A DNA stretch of 64,000 nucleotides from Mesorhizobium sp. M4B.F.Ca.ET.058.02.1.1 (GTDB lineage Bacteria; Pseudomonadota; Alphaproteobacteria; Rhizobiales; Rhizobiaceae), in contig NZ_CP034450.1 of assembly GCF_003952505.1 (NCBI RefSeq), forward strand, positions 6,283,001 through 6,347,000. Reading direction: 5' to 3'. The position numbers and the translations under genes are program-made. This document shows, piece after piece, positions 55,336 through 62,835 of the stretch; position 1 is the stretch's first letter, and each line of letters begins with the position of its first letter. The notes below the pieces were generated by a model, which had not been told where the DNA came from, ran no database searches, and saw only the letters and a program-made list of their open reading frames with translations.

Positions 55336-55771
55336 CCATTTCGATTTCGTCGTCCTTGTCGTAGACGAACTTGATCTTCTTGTAGGCGAAGCTGACTTCC
55401 TCCTCGATCAGGTCTTCCTCGTCCTCGGCCTGCGACATGTCGTATTCCATGATCGAGGCGTCGGTCAGCGTCACGACCAGATAGTCGCTCGTCTCGCCGT
55501 CTATGGTCCGGCGCGCGGAAAACACCACTTCGTCGAGAGCCTTGTTCTCGAACAGCGCCTTCTTCAGATAGGGCGAGGACTTGTCGTAGTGCTTGGTGAA
55601 CTTGATCATCCCCAAGGCCACACGACCGCGGCGCGAGAGCGAATTCGGATCGTACGGCGCGACCATCTTGTAGTCGACACCATGGATTTCGATCTCGTCC
55701 TCGTGGCCGTCTCGTACGCTCGGACCCTTGATATCCGGAACTTTCAGGAAGCCATCGATCTTCACAGGCAT
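55316..55771 (-). CDS. hcp: T6SS tube protein Hcp (TssD)
   Basis: This 151-residue protein of the Hcp fold forms the hexameric inner tube and is itself secreted. Visible segments are FLKVPDIKGPSV near the start, VALGMIKFTKHYDKSSPYL and VVFSARRTIDGE, then a strongly acidic stretch (QAEDEEDLIEEEVSF) and VYDKDDEIEMDVYVG. ATG 55771 follows tssC after 48 bases, a gap long enough for a separate ribosome site or processing. Hcp commonly needs higher expression than its neighbours. Confidence 0.92.
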   Translation of the reverse strand: MPVKIDGFLKVPDIKGPSVRDGHEDEIEIHGVDYKMVAPYDPNSLSRRGRVALGMIKFTKHYDKSSPYLKKALFENKALDEVVFSARRTIDGETSDYLVVTLTDASIMEYDMSQAEDEEDLIEEEVSFAYKKIKFVYDKDDEIEMDVYVGK

Positions 55772-55819
55772 TGTCTTTCTCCACCGCTCTCAAACGAAAC
55801 AAGATCACATTGCTGCAGT

Positions 55820-57328
55820 TCAACCCTTCACTGACGGGAGTTCTGACACCAGCCGGAGCGAAGCGTTGATGCCCTCCAACTGATAATGCGGGCGCAGATA
55901 GAAGCGGGCATTGTAATAGCCCGGCCGGCCCTCCACGCTGTCCACCTGCACCTCTGCCGCGGCAAGTGGGCGCTTGGCGCGCGCCTTGTCGTCGGCGAAG
56001 GCCGGGTTGGCCAACACGTAGCGATTGATCCACTCGGTCAGCCAGATCTGCATGTCCGAGCGCTCCTTGAACGACCCAATCTTGTCGCGCGCAATTGCCT
56101 TGAGGTAATGCGCGAAGCGCGACACTGGGAAAAGGTAGGGCAGGTTGGCGCTCAGGCGTTCGTTCGACTGCGCATCGGGATCGACCAGGCGACCGGCGCG
56201 CGTCTCGTCATCCTGCAGCGAATGGGCACCGATGAAGGCCGCGAGGTCGGTGTTCTTCCGGTGCAGGATAGGCATCAGACCGAGCTTGGCCAATTCCGCC
56301 TCGCGGCGGTCGTCGATGGCGACTTCCGTCGGGCACTTCATCGCGATCGATCCGTCGTCGGTCGGGAAGGCGTGCACCGGCAGGTTGAGGACCGTGCCGC
56401 CATTCTCGACGCCGCGGATCTGGGTGCCCCAGCCATAGAGTTTGTGGCTGCGGTTGATGTTGACGCCCATCGGGAAGGCGGCGTTCATCCAGACATATTT
56501 GTTGTGGTCGCCCTGCACCTCCTCCTCGAAGGTGAAACCCTTCACCGGGACGGTCTCGGTGCCGTAGGGCAGCCGTGCCAGCACACGCGGCATGGTCAGG
56601 CCTATGTAGCGCGCATCCTCGCTCTCGCGCAGCGACTGCCACGAAGCGTAGGCCGGGTTGTTCACAATCATCTGAAGGTCCTGCGGGTTCGGCAGTTCCT
56701 GCCAGCTGTCCATGCGGAACAGGCGCGGCGAGGCGGCCGCGATGAACGGCGTGTGCGCCGAGGCGCAGATGCCCGAAATGTTGCGCAAGAGGCCGACGTC
56801 GCGCGGATGGTTCGAGAATTCGTAAGCGCCGACGATGCAGCCGATCGGCTCGCCGCCCAGCATCGAATACTCGTCCGTGTAGACCTTCTTGAAGATCGGG
56901 CTCTGATCCCACATCTGGCCTTCAAAATCCTCGAGGGTGTCGGCCAGCTGCTCCTTGGAGATGTTCATCACCCGGATCTTGAGATGCTTGGCATCGGTCT
57001 CGGTGTTGTTGATGAGATACCAGAGGCCGCGCCATGTGCCTTCCATTTCGCGCACTTCCGGCGCGTGCAGGATCTCGTTGACCTGCGTGGTCAGCATCTT
57101 GTCGATGCCGGCGATCAGCGACTTGATCGACTTGATCGCATTGGACGAGATGGTGGTGGTCTCGGAGCGGGATTGCGCCGCCAGCGCGAGATTGCGGACG
57201 AGCTGCTGCAGCTTCTCGCTGTCGTCCTTCTTGACCTTGAAATCCTTCTCAAGGAGCCCGCTGAACTCCCCCAGGTCAATGGCTTCGGCCTCGGCGGTGA
57301 CGGCTGCGGTCTTTTGCTGTTCGGCCAT
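55820..57328 (-). CDS. tssC: T6SS contractile sheath large subunit TssC (VipB)
   Basis: This 502-residue sheath protein carries the TssC segments INEILHAPEVREMEGTWRGL, IFKKVYTDEYSMLGGEPIG, NHPRDVGLLRNIS and PRVLARLPYG, then HYLKAIARDKIGSF and the C-terminal ARFYLRPHYQLEGI. It polymerises with TssB into the contractile sheath that drives the Hcp tube. It begins three bases after tssB, so the two are co-translated in the fixed ratio expected for the sheath. No anomaly is seen. Confidence 0.96.
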   Translation of the reverse strand: MAEQQKTAAVTAEAEAIDLGEFSGLLEKDFKVKKDDSEKLQQLVRNLALAAQSRSETTTISSNAIKSIKSLIAGIDKMLTTQVNEILHAPEVREMEGTWRGLWYLINNTETDAKHLKIRVMNISKEQLADTLEDFEGQMWDQSPIFKKVYTDEYSMLGGEPIGCIVGAYEFSNHPRDVGLLRNISGICASAHTPFIAAASPRLFRMDSWQELPNPQDLQMIVNNPAYASWQSLRESEDARYIGLTMPRVLARLPYGTETVPVKGFTFEEEVQGDHNKYVWMNAAFPMGVNINRSHKLYGWGTQIRGVENGGTVLNLPVHAFPTDDGSIAMKCPTEVAIDDRREAELAKLGLMPILHRKNTDLAAFIGAHSLQDDETRAGRLVDPDAQSNERLSANLPYLFPVSRFAHYLKAIARDKIGSFKERSDMQIWLTEWINRYVLANPAFADDKARAKRPLAAAEVQVDSVEGRPGYYNARFYLRPHYQLEGINASLRLVSELPSVKG

Positions 57329-57331
57329 GAC

Positions 57332-57871
57332 TTATTCCCCAACCTTGTCGTCGTCAGACATTGCCTGGCTGGCGATCTTGCTCAGAAGCGGCTCGTTGTT
57401 GAGAAGCTGCGCGATGCGCTTTTCGGCGTCGACACGGCCATCCATGAAGCCGAGCAGTTCCTCGAGCTGGCGACGCATCTTGAGGATCTCGGCGAGTTGC
57501 GGGACCTGCTCGGCGATCTTGTCCGGCGCGAAATCGCCCATCTTGGTGAAGGTGAGATCAAGCGCCAGTTCCTCGTCCTTCTCGGCGCCTTCCGCTTGCG
57601 GCAGCGTATTCTTCACCCGCGCCTTCACGCGTGGCCCGAGCGCCTCCATGAACTTGGGGAAGCGGTTGGCGTCGGTCTCGACGAAGGCACGGTCCAACAG
57701 CGACTTTGAAGCTTCCCTGGTTTGCGAAGCGCCGGAAAGGTCGGCCATCACGCCCATGACGAACGGCAGTTCTATCGTCGTCGGGCTGCCGTAGGTTTCG
57801 ACGTCGTAGGCGATCTGCACCCGCGGCGCGCGATTTCGTTCGATGACCTTCGCTTTGCTTTCGGCTGGCAT
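57332..57871 (-). CDS. tssB: T6SS contractile sheath small subunit TssB (VipA)
   Basis: This 179-residue partner of TssC carries RAPRVQIAYDVETYG, PFVMGVMADLSG, FTKMGDFAPDKIAEQVPQL and the late RRQLEELLGFMDGR, all typical TssB. The C-terminal helix (residues ~150-179) is the ClpV-contact region in the family. It starts six bases after tssA and is followed by tssC three bases on. Length is normal. Confidence 0.95.
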   Translation of the reverse strand: MPAESKAKVIERNRAPRVQIAYDVETYGSPTTIELPFVMGVMADLSGASQTREASKSLLDRAFVETDANRFPKFMEALGPRVKARVKNTLPQAEGAEKDEELALDLTFTKMGDFAPDKIAEQVPQLAEILKMRRQLEELLGFMDGRVDAEKRIAQLLNNEPLLSKIASQAMSDDDKVGE

Positions 57872-58217
57872 GTGTTGCTACCTTTCATCCTTCTGGGCCG
57901 TCTTCTTGGCATCGGGAACGCCGGCCAGAAGCCGGAACTCCTTCAGCCCCGACGGGGCGAGATCTTCCATCAGTTCAACAAAATCCATGTGCACCATGCG
58001 GCGCACACGGCGGGCGAGATGCGGGATCGGGCTCGACGGCTCGGTGCGGTCATAGAAAGCGACGACAAGGTCGAGGCACTTGACCACGTCATCGCGCGAG
58101 GAAATCCGGTCGGGCAGCCCGGTGCTCTGTTCCGCGTAGCTTGCGACACTTGCCATCGTATCGGCTCCATGACCGTTTCGGACGGGCGTTGCCGGTTCCG
58201 CCGGCGGCGGGGAGGGT

Positions 58218-58436
58218 TTCGCCGCGCCGTTCGCCACGGCGCCGGCAGCCGAATTGCGCTCCAGGGTCGTCAGCAAACGCTGCAGGAACCGTTTCAATTC
58301 CGGGACGGCGGGACCGTTGCCTTCGATGCGGGCGTTGAGCGCGGTCTCGACGGCATCGAGGGCCGCGATTGCCGCGCGGGCGTCGCCCAGCAGCGACGTC
58401 ATCGCCTCGCCGGCCTGACGATCTGCGCCGCGCATC
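58218..58436. repeat. direct repeat inside tssA, copy A
   Basis: This is the gene-downstream copy of a ~219-base direct repeat with a 270-base period; the partner is at 58488-58706. The two are almost identical, differing by one-base indels near 58246/58508 and 58417. It encodes the helical segment from QAGEAMTSLL to NSAAGAVANGAA. Confidence 0.9.
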
Positions 58437-58487
58437 GCCGCGCCGCGCCTCGCGGCTGCGGCGCCGGCGCTGATCGCTGCATGCGCG

Positions 58488-58706
58488 TTCGCCGCGCCGT
58501 TCGCCACGCGCCGGCAGCCGAATTGCGCTCCAGGGTCGTCAGCAAACGCTGCAGGAACCGTTTCAATTCCGGGACGGCGGGACCGTTGCCTTCGATGCGG
58601 GCGTTGAGCGCGGTCTCGACGGCATCGAGGGCCGCGATTGCCGCGCGGGCGTCGCCCAGCAGCGACGTCATCGCCTCGCCGGCCTGATCGATCTGCGCCG
58701 CGCATC
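58488..58706. repeat. direct repeat inside tssA, copy B
   Basis: This is the gene-upstream copy of the ~219-base direct repeat. It lacks one G at about 58508, which shifts the tssA frame, and has one extra base near 58688 relative to copy A. A unique 51-base stretch separates the copies, encoding an Ala/Arg-rich linker. Confidence 0.9.
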
Positions 58707-59354
58707 CGCTGCGCACCCGGTTCAAGAGCTGGCTGTGGGCGCTCGCAAGCGCTGCCTTTTCGCTGGCATTCAGCCCAGAGGCCGCTTCCTGGAGCATGAC
58801 GCGCTCGTCGAGGGCGCCTTGTTCCAGGTCGCGCCCGCTGATCGGCCCGATCGGGCGCGGCGCGAAAAAGATCATCTGCCGCAGGTCTGCCAGCAGGCCT
58901 TCCTGGCCGTTCTGGAGATCGAGCAGGGCGTTGATGCGACGCAAGGCCGCGTCGCGCGGCGTTGCACCGGATCGCAGCGCCGGGTGCAGGGTCTCCCAGT
59001 GGGCGTCGAACGTCTGCGCAATCAGGCTCAGACCGTCGGCCAGTCCGGCCAGCCGGTTTTCATTGGCCAGGGCGCGCGTGACGATGACCAGAAGGCGCAG
59101 ATCCCGGCCGCGCGGACGCAATTCCTCGGCCTTGGCAAGCACGGCGGGCCAGTCGATCGGAATGATCGCTTCCGCGGACGGCTTGTTGCGGTCGTCATAC
59201 TCGACTTTGGTCTGCTGTTCGATCAGGCGCTCCAGCTCATGGAAGGCCGGGTCGTTGCGCAAATCCTCACCTGACGGATTCTCACCGTCGAGAGGATTCA
59301 GCCAGAGTGCGAGATCAATCACACCAACCCCCAGGAGCGGCCTTGAGACCTTGC

Positions 59355-59391
59355 GTGACGCAAGGTTATCACAGTGCGTCACTTTATCACA
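59355..59391. promoter_or_regulatory. inverted and direct repeats in the tssA-tssH divergent region
   Basis: GTGACGCA (59355-59362) and TGCGTCAC (59375-59382) are a perfect 8-base inverted repeat. Interlaced with it, TTATCACA occurs at 59366-59373 and again at 59384-59391, an 18-base direct repeat. The array lies 33 bases upstream of the tssA GTG in the 334-base interval to tssH, which holds no other gene. It looks like a regulator-binding site; the regulator is unknown. Confidence 0.5.
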
Positions 59392-59656
59392 ATTCAAGGA
59401 CTGCTCAAAAACTAACGGAAGCTAAACGCGACCGTTCTGTCGCCGAAACCCATGGCGTCATTGTCCGGCGCCGTATGTGAAATGCATCGCATAGGCGAGG
59501 GCAATTTCGTGTTTGTTTGCCTGGGGATGCGGGGCTTTCCCTGAAACGGAAGATGCTGGGCGAATCGGGCATCGAGGCGCATCATCCATCACATGCTTTG
59601 TCAACCTGCCGCTTCTATGGCAGGGTATCGGCTGGCTGATTTCGGGAGCAGGTTCG

Positions 59657-62494
59657 ATGGAACAGCGCCGGTCATCGCAGAGCTTCAAGCGCAAGGAACT
59701 GGTTGCCAAGCTCGATGCCACGGGGGTGCGCGCCTTCAAGGCCGCGGCCGACACGGCCAAGCTGCGCGGCAATCCCTATGTCGAACTCGTCCATTTCATT
59801 CAGCAACTGGTGCTGTCGGAGCGCTCGGATGTGCAGATGATCGTCGCCGATGCCGGGCTGGATGCCAGCCGGCTGACGGCGGACATGACCCGTGCCATCG
59901 ACAAGCTGCCCTACGGCGCCACCTCGGTGGAGGAATTCTCCGACCACATCTTCCACGCCATCCAGGAAGGCTGGAACCTCGCGACGCTGGAGTTCGGCGT
60001 CGAGGAGGTGCGCAGCTCGCATATCCTGCTTGCCTGCCTGAAGACGCCGGTGCTGGAGGGCCTGGTTTCGAAGATCAGCGCCGAGTTCGACCGGATCGAT
60101 GCGGACGGCGTCATTTCCCGCTTCGCCGATGTCATGGAAGGTTCGCTGGAGGCCGGCGCTGCCCCGGCCACCCTCGCCACGGAGACGCCGATGAAACACG
60201 GCCCCGGCGGGGATTCGGCGCTGGCGAAATATGCCACCGACCTGACGCAGCGCGCCCACGACGGCAAGATCGATCCGGTCGTCGGCCGCGATCCCGAAAT
60301 CCGGCAGATCGTCGACATCCTGATGCGGCGCCGGCAAAACAACCCGATCCTCACCGGCGAGGCCGGGGTCGGCAAGACCGCCGTGGTCGAGGGTTTTGCG
60401 CTCCGCATTGCCCAGGGCGACGTGCCGCCAACGCTCCAGAATGTCAGCGTGCGCATGCTCGATGTCGGGCTGATGCAGGCGGGGGCAAGCGTCAAGGGCG
60501 AGTTCGAGAAGCGGCTGAAGGCGGTCATCGACGAGGTCCAAGCCTCCGAGACGCCGATCATCCTGTTCATCGACGAAGCGCACACGCTGATCGGCGCCGG
60601 GGGTGCCGCCGGAACCGGCGATGCCGCCAATCTCCTGAAGCCGGCGCTGGCACGCGGCGAGCTTCGCACCATCGCGGCGACGACCTGGGCCGAGTACAAG
60701 CAGCATATCGAGAAGGACCCGGCGCTGACCCGCCGCTTCCAGGTGGTCAAGATCGATGAGCCGTCGGAAGTCGTGGCCGTGCTGATGCTGCGCGGCGTCG
60801 CCGGCGTCCTGGAACAGCACCATAAGGTGCAGATTCTGGACGAGGCGATCGAGGCGGCGGTTGCCTTGTCGCATCGCTACATTCCGGCGCGGCAGCTGCC
60901 CGACAAGGCGGTCAGCCTTCTCGACACGGCCTGCGCCCGCGTCGCCATTTCGCAGCATGCGACGCCTGCCGAAGTCGAGGACATATTGCGCCGTCGCCAG
61001 GCGCTCGAGGTCGAGCGCGGCATCATCGGCCGCGAGGCGGCGATCGGCATCGAGGTGGCGGACCGGCAGGTCAGGGTCGATGCCGGCCTGGCCGAAACCG
61101 AAGCCGCTTTGGCCGCCGCCCAGGCCCGTTGGGACCGGGAAAAGGCGCTGGTGGCCGAAATCCTTGACCTGCGCGCACGACTGCGCGGCGAGGGCGTGCC
61201 GCTCGATCCGGTGGACGCCGAGGAAGCTGCCGGCGGCGAAGCGGCTGCCGCGACCGGAGCAGACGCACCGGAGAAGAAGGCACCCGGGGCCAAGGCGCCG
61301 GAGGTGAAAGCAGCGGAAACCAAGACCTCGAAGACGAAGGCCGCGAAAACGAAGGCAGCCAAGGTCGAGGCGCCCGTTGCCGAGGTCGCCGCTTCGCCAC
61401 CGGATTCCGCCGCCGACCTGGCACGATTGCGCGAATTGATGGGGGAACTTGCCGCGGCCCAGGGCGAGACGCCGCTGATCCTGCCATCTGTCGACCGCAA
61501 CGCCGTGGCCGCGGTGGTGCAGGACTGGACCGGCATCCCGACCGGACGGATGCTGTCCAGCCAGACCGAGAAGGCGCTCAAGCTCGCCGCCACGCTTGCC
61601 GAGCGCGTGGTCGGCCAGGATCACGCGATGGAGATGATCGCCAAACGCGTGCAGACCAGCCGCGCCGGGCTCGGCGCGCCGGAAAAGCCGGTGGGCGTGT
61701 TCCTGCTCTGCGGTCCTTCCGGCGTCGGCAAGACCGAGACCGCGCTGGCGCTGGCCGAAACGCTCTACGGCGGCGAGCAGAACCTCATCTCGATCAACAT
61801 GTCCGAATTCCAGGAGGCACATACGGTCTCGACGCTCAAGGGCGCGCCGCCCGGTTATGTCGGCTACGGCAAGGGCGGTATCCTAACCGAGGCGGTGCGC
61901 AGAAAACCCTATTCGGTGATCCTGCTCGACGAGGTCGAGAAGGCGCATCCCGACGTGCACGAGATTTTCTTCCAGGTCTTCGACAAGGGCATGATGGACG
62001 ACAGCGAAGGCCGGCGGATCGATTTCAAGAACACGCTGATCCTGCTCACATCCAATGTCGGCTCCGAGGTCATCATGGACCGCACCGGGAACGGCACGGT
62101 GCGAGCCGGGCTCGACGATCTCGACACCGCCTTGCGCGGCCCGTTGCTCAAGGTTTTCCCCGCGGCCTTCCTTGGCCGGGTGGTGACCATACCCTACTAT
62201 CCGCTGTCGGATGCGATGATCGAGGCGATCACGCGCCACCAGTTCGCCAAGATCGCGCGCCGGCTGCGAGCCACAAGCGATGCCGAGCTGGTGATCGGCG
62301 ACGGGGTCATGGATCTGGTCAAGGCGCGCTGCACCGAGATCGAATCCGGCGGGAGAATGATCGACGCCATCCTCACCAACACGCTGCTGCCGGAACTGAG
62401 CCGCGGCGTTCTGAACCGTTCGCTCGAAGGCGAAAAGATGACGAAAGTGACCGTCGGGGCTTCCGCGGAAGGGTTCACCTACACTTTCGAATGA
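59657..62494 (+). CDS. tssH: T6SS sheath-recycling AAA+ ATPase ClpV (TssH)
   Basis: This 945-residue Clp/Hsp100 ATPase disassembles contracted TssBC sheaths. The N-domain (about 1-155) includes the helix KRKELVAKLDATGVRAFKAA. The first AAA domain has Walker A GEAGVGKTA at about 234-242 and IILFIDEAHTLIGAGG; the second has GPSGVGKTE at about 686-694 and VILLDEVEKAHPDV. Between them an Ala/Lys/Glu-rich insertion (about 533-580) sits in the coiled-coil middle domain. ATG 59657 has GGAG upstream; in-frame sequence before it is not conserved. It is transcribed away from tssA and has no co-directional neighbour. Confidence 0.94.
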   Translation: MEQRRSSQSFKRKELVAKLDATGVRAFKAAADTAKLRGNPYVELVHFIQQLVLSERSDVQMIVADAGLDASRLTADMTRAIDKLPYGATSVEEFSDHIFHAIQEGWNLATLEFGVEEVRSSHILLACLKTPVLEGLVSKISAEFDRIDADGVISRFADVMEGSLEAGAAPATLATETPMKHGPGGDSALAKYATDLTQRAHDGKIDPVVGRDPEIRQIVDILMRRRQNNPILTGEAGVGKTAVVEGFALRIAQGDVPPTLQNVSVRMLDVGLMQAGASVKGEFEKRLKAVIDEVQASETPIILFIDEAHTLIGAGGAAGTGDAANLLKPALARGELRTIAATTWAEYKQHIEKDPALTRRFQVVKIDEPSEVVAVLMLRGVAGVLEQHHKVQILDEAIEAAVALSHRYIPARQLPDKAVSLLDTACARVAISQHATPAEVEDILRRRQALEVERGIIGREAAIGIEVADRQVRVDAGLAETEAALAAAQARWDREKALVAEILDLRARLRGEGVPLDPVDAEEAAGGEAAAATGADAPEKKAPGAKAPEVKAAETKTSKTKAAKTKAAKVEAPVAEVAASPPDSAADLARLRELMGELAAAQGETPLILPSVDRNAVAAVVQDWTGIPTGRMLSSQTEKALKLAATLAERVVGQDHAMEMIAKRVQTSRAGLGAPEKPVGVFLLCGPSGVGKTETALALAETLYGGEQNLISINMSEFQEAHTVSTLKGAPPGYVGYGKGGILTEAVRRKPYSVILLDEVEKAHPDVHEIFFQVFDKGMMDDSEGRRIDFKNTLILLTSNVGSEVIMDRTGNGTVRAGLDDLDTALRGPLLKVFPAAFLGRVVTIPYYPLSDAMIEAITRHQFAKIARRLRATSDAELVIGDGVMDLVKARCTEIESGGRMIDAILTNTLLPELSRGVLNRSLEGEKMTKVTVGASAEGFTYTFE

Positions 62495-62597
62495 CCGCCG
62501 TTGCTGTCTCGACTGCCGTCGGCCTGGCATCGAAATCAAAGACGACTGGTTTGCCGTGGGTGGGCCAGCGCGCGAAGGTCAGCGGAACGACGTCGTG

Positions 62598-62702
62598 GTG
62601 CCGGAAGATCGCGCCGACGAGCTCGATGGCGCGGCGATCTTCCTGCCTTCGAACGCCGCCAGTTTCGTCACCGGTCAGATGCTCTTGTCGACGGCGGGAT
62701 GA
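62598..62702 (+). pseudogene. remnant of a short-chain dehydrogenase C-terminus
   Basis: Thirty-four codons read DELDGAAIFLPSNAASFVTG and continue QMLL, the end of a classical SDR enzyme. The expected VDGGMT follows one base out of frame, so there is also an indel. No N-terminal Rossmann domain is present; the sequence back to the tssH stop at 62494 matches nothing I recognise. This is a truncated gene tail left between the T6SS island and the aldehyde dehydrogenase. The rest of the 341-base interval (62495-62835) holds no supported gene. Confidence 0.65.
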
Positions 62703-62835
62703 CCAGCTCCGTACAGCGGGCGTCGGGCCCTATGTGTCTTCCTTTGTTCACCCGCGGCACGTTACATAGGCGGTGCTGGTCTGCAACGGCTGCTTTGCTT
62801 TCGGCCGGGCGTTTCAGGAACAAGGGTCTGCGGCA

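Larger units (their letters stand above)
57878..59322 (-). pseudogene. tssA: T6SS cap/assembly protein TssA, with internal duplication and one frameshift
   Basis: This is a TssA/ImpA protein. The N-terminal ImpA_N domain has LNPLDGENPSGEDLRNDPAFHEL, IDWPAVLAKAEEL and TFDAHWETLHPAL. The segment QAGEAMTSLLGDARAAIAAL through LERNSAAGA then occurs twice because of a 270-base tandem duplication. The frame breaks in the upstream copy near 58508, where CACGCGCC lacks one G found in the downstream copy (CACGGCGCC). With that G restored the frame reads through both copies to the conserved end (AEQSTGLPDRISSRDDVVKCL, HMDFVELM), about 481 residues. I prefer the GTG at 59322, with GGGGG upstream, over an ATG at 59397. 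Confidence 0.87.

Noticed and set aside
59351..59363. NnrR box in front of tssA (TTGCGTGACGCAA)
   Set aside because: The spacer is three bases, not four as in the nirK and pseudoazurin boxes, and it is part of a larger inverted-repeat array.
59618..59633. Sigma-54 promoter for tssH (TGGCAGGGTATCGGCT)
   Set aside because: GG-N10-GC spacing fits, but the -12 element lacks TTGC and the site would leave only about 13 bases of leader.
59672..61822. 716-codon open frame on the minus strand inside tssH
   Set aside because: It is a shadow of a GC-rich gene: the tssH translation has all Clp motifs, the antisense frame has none.
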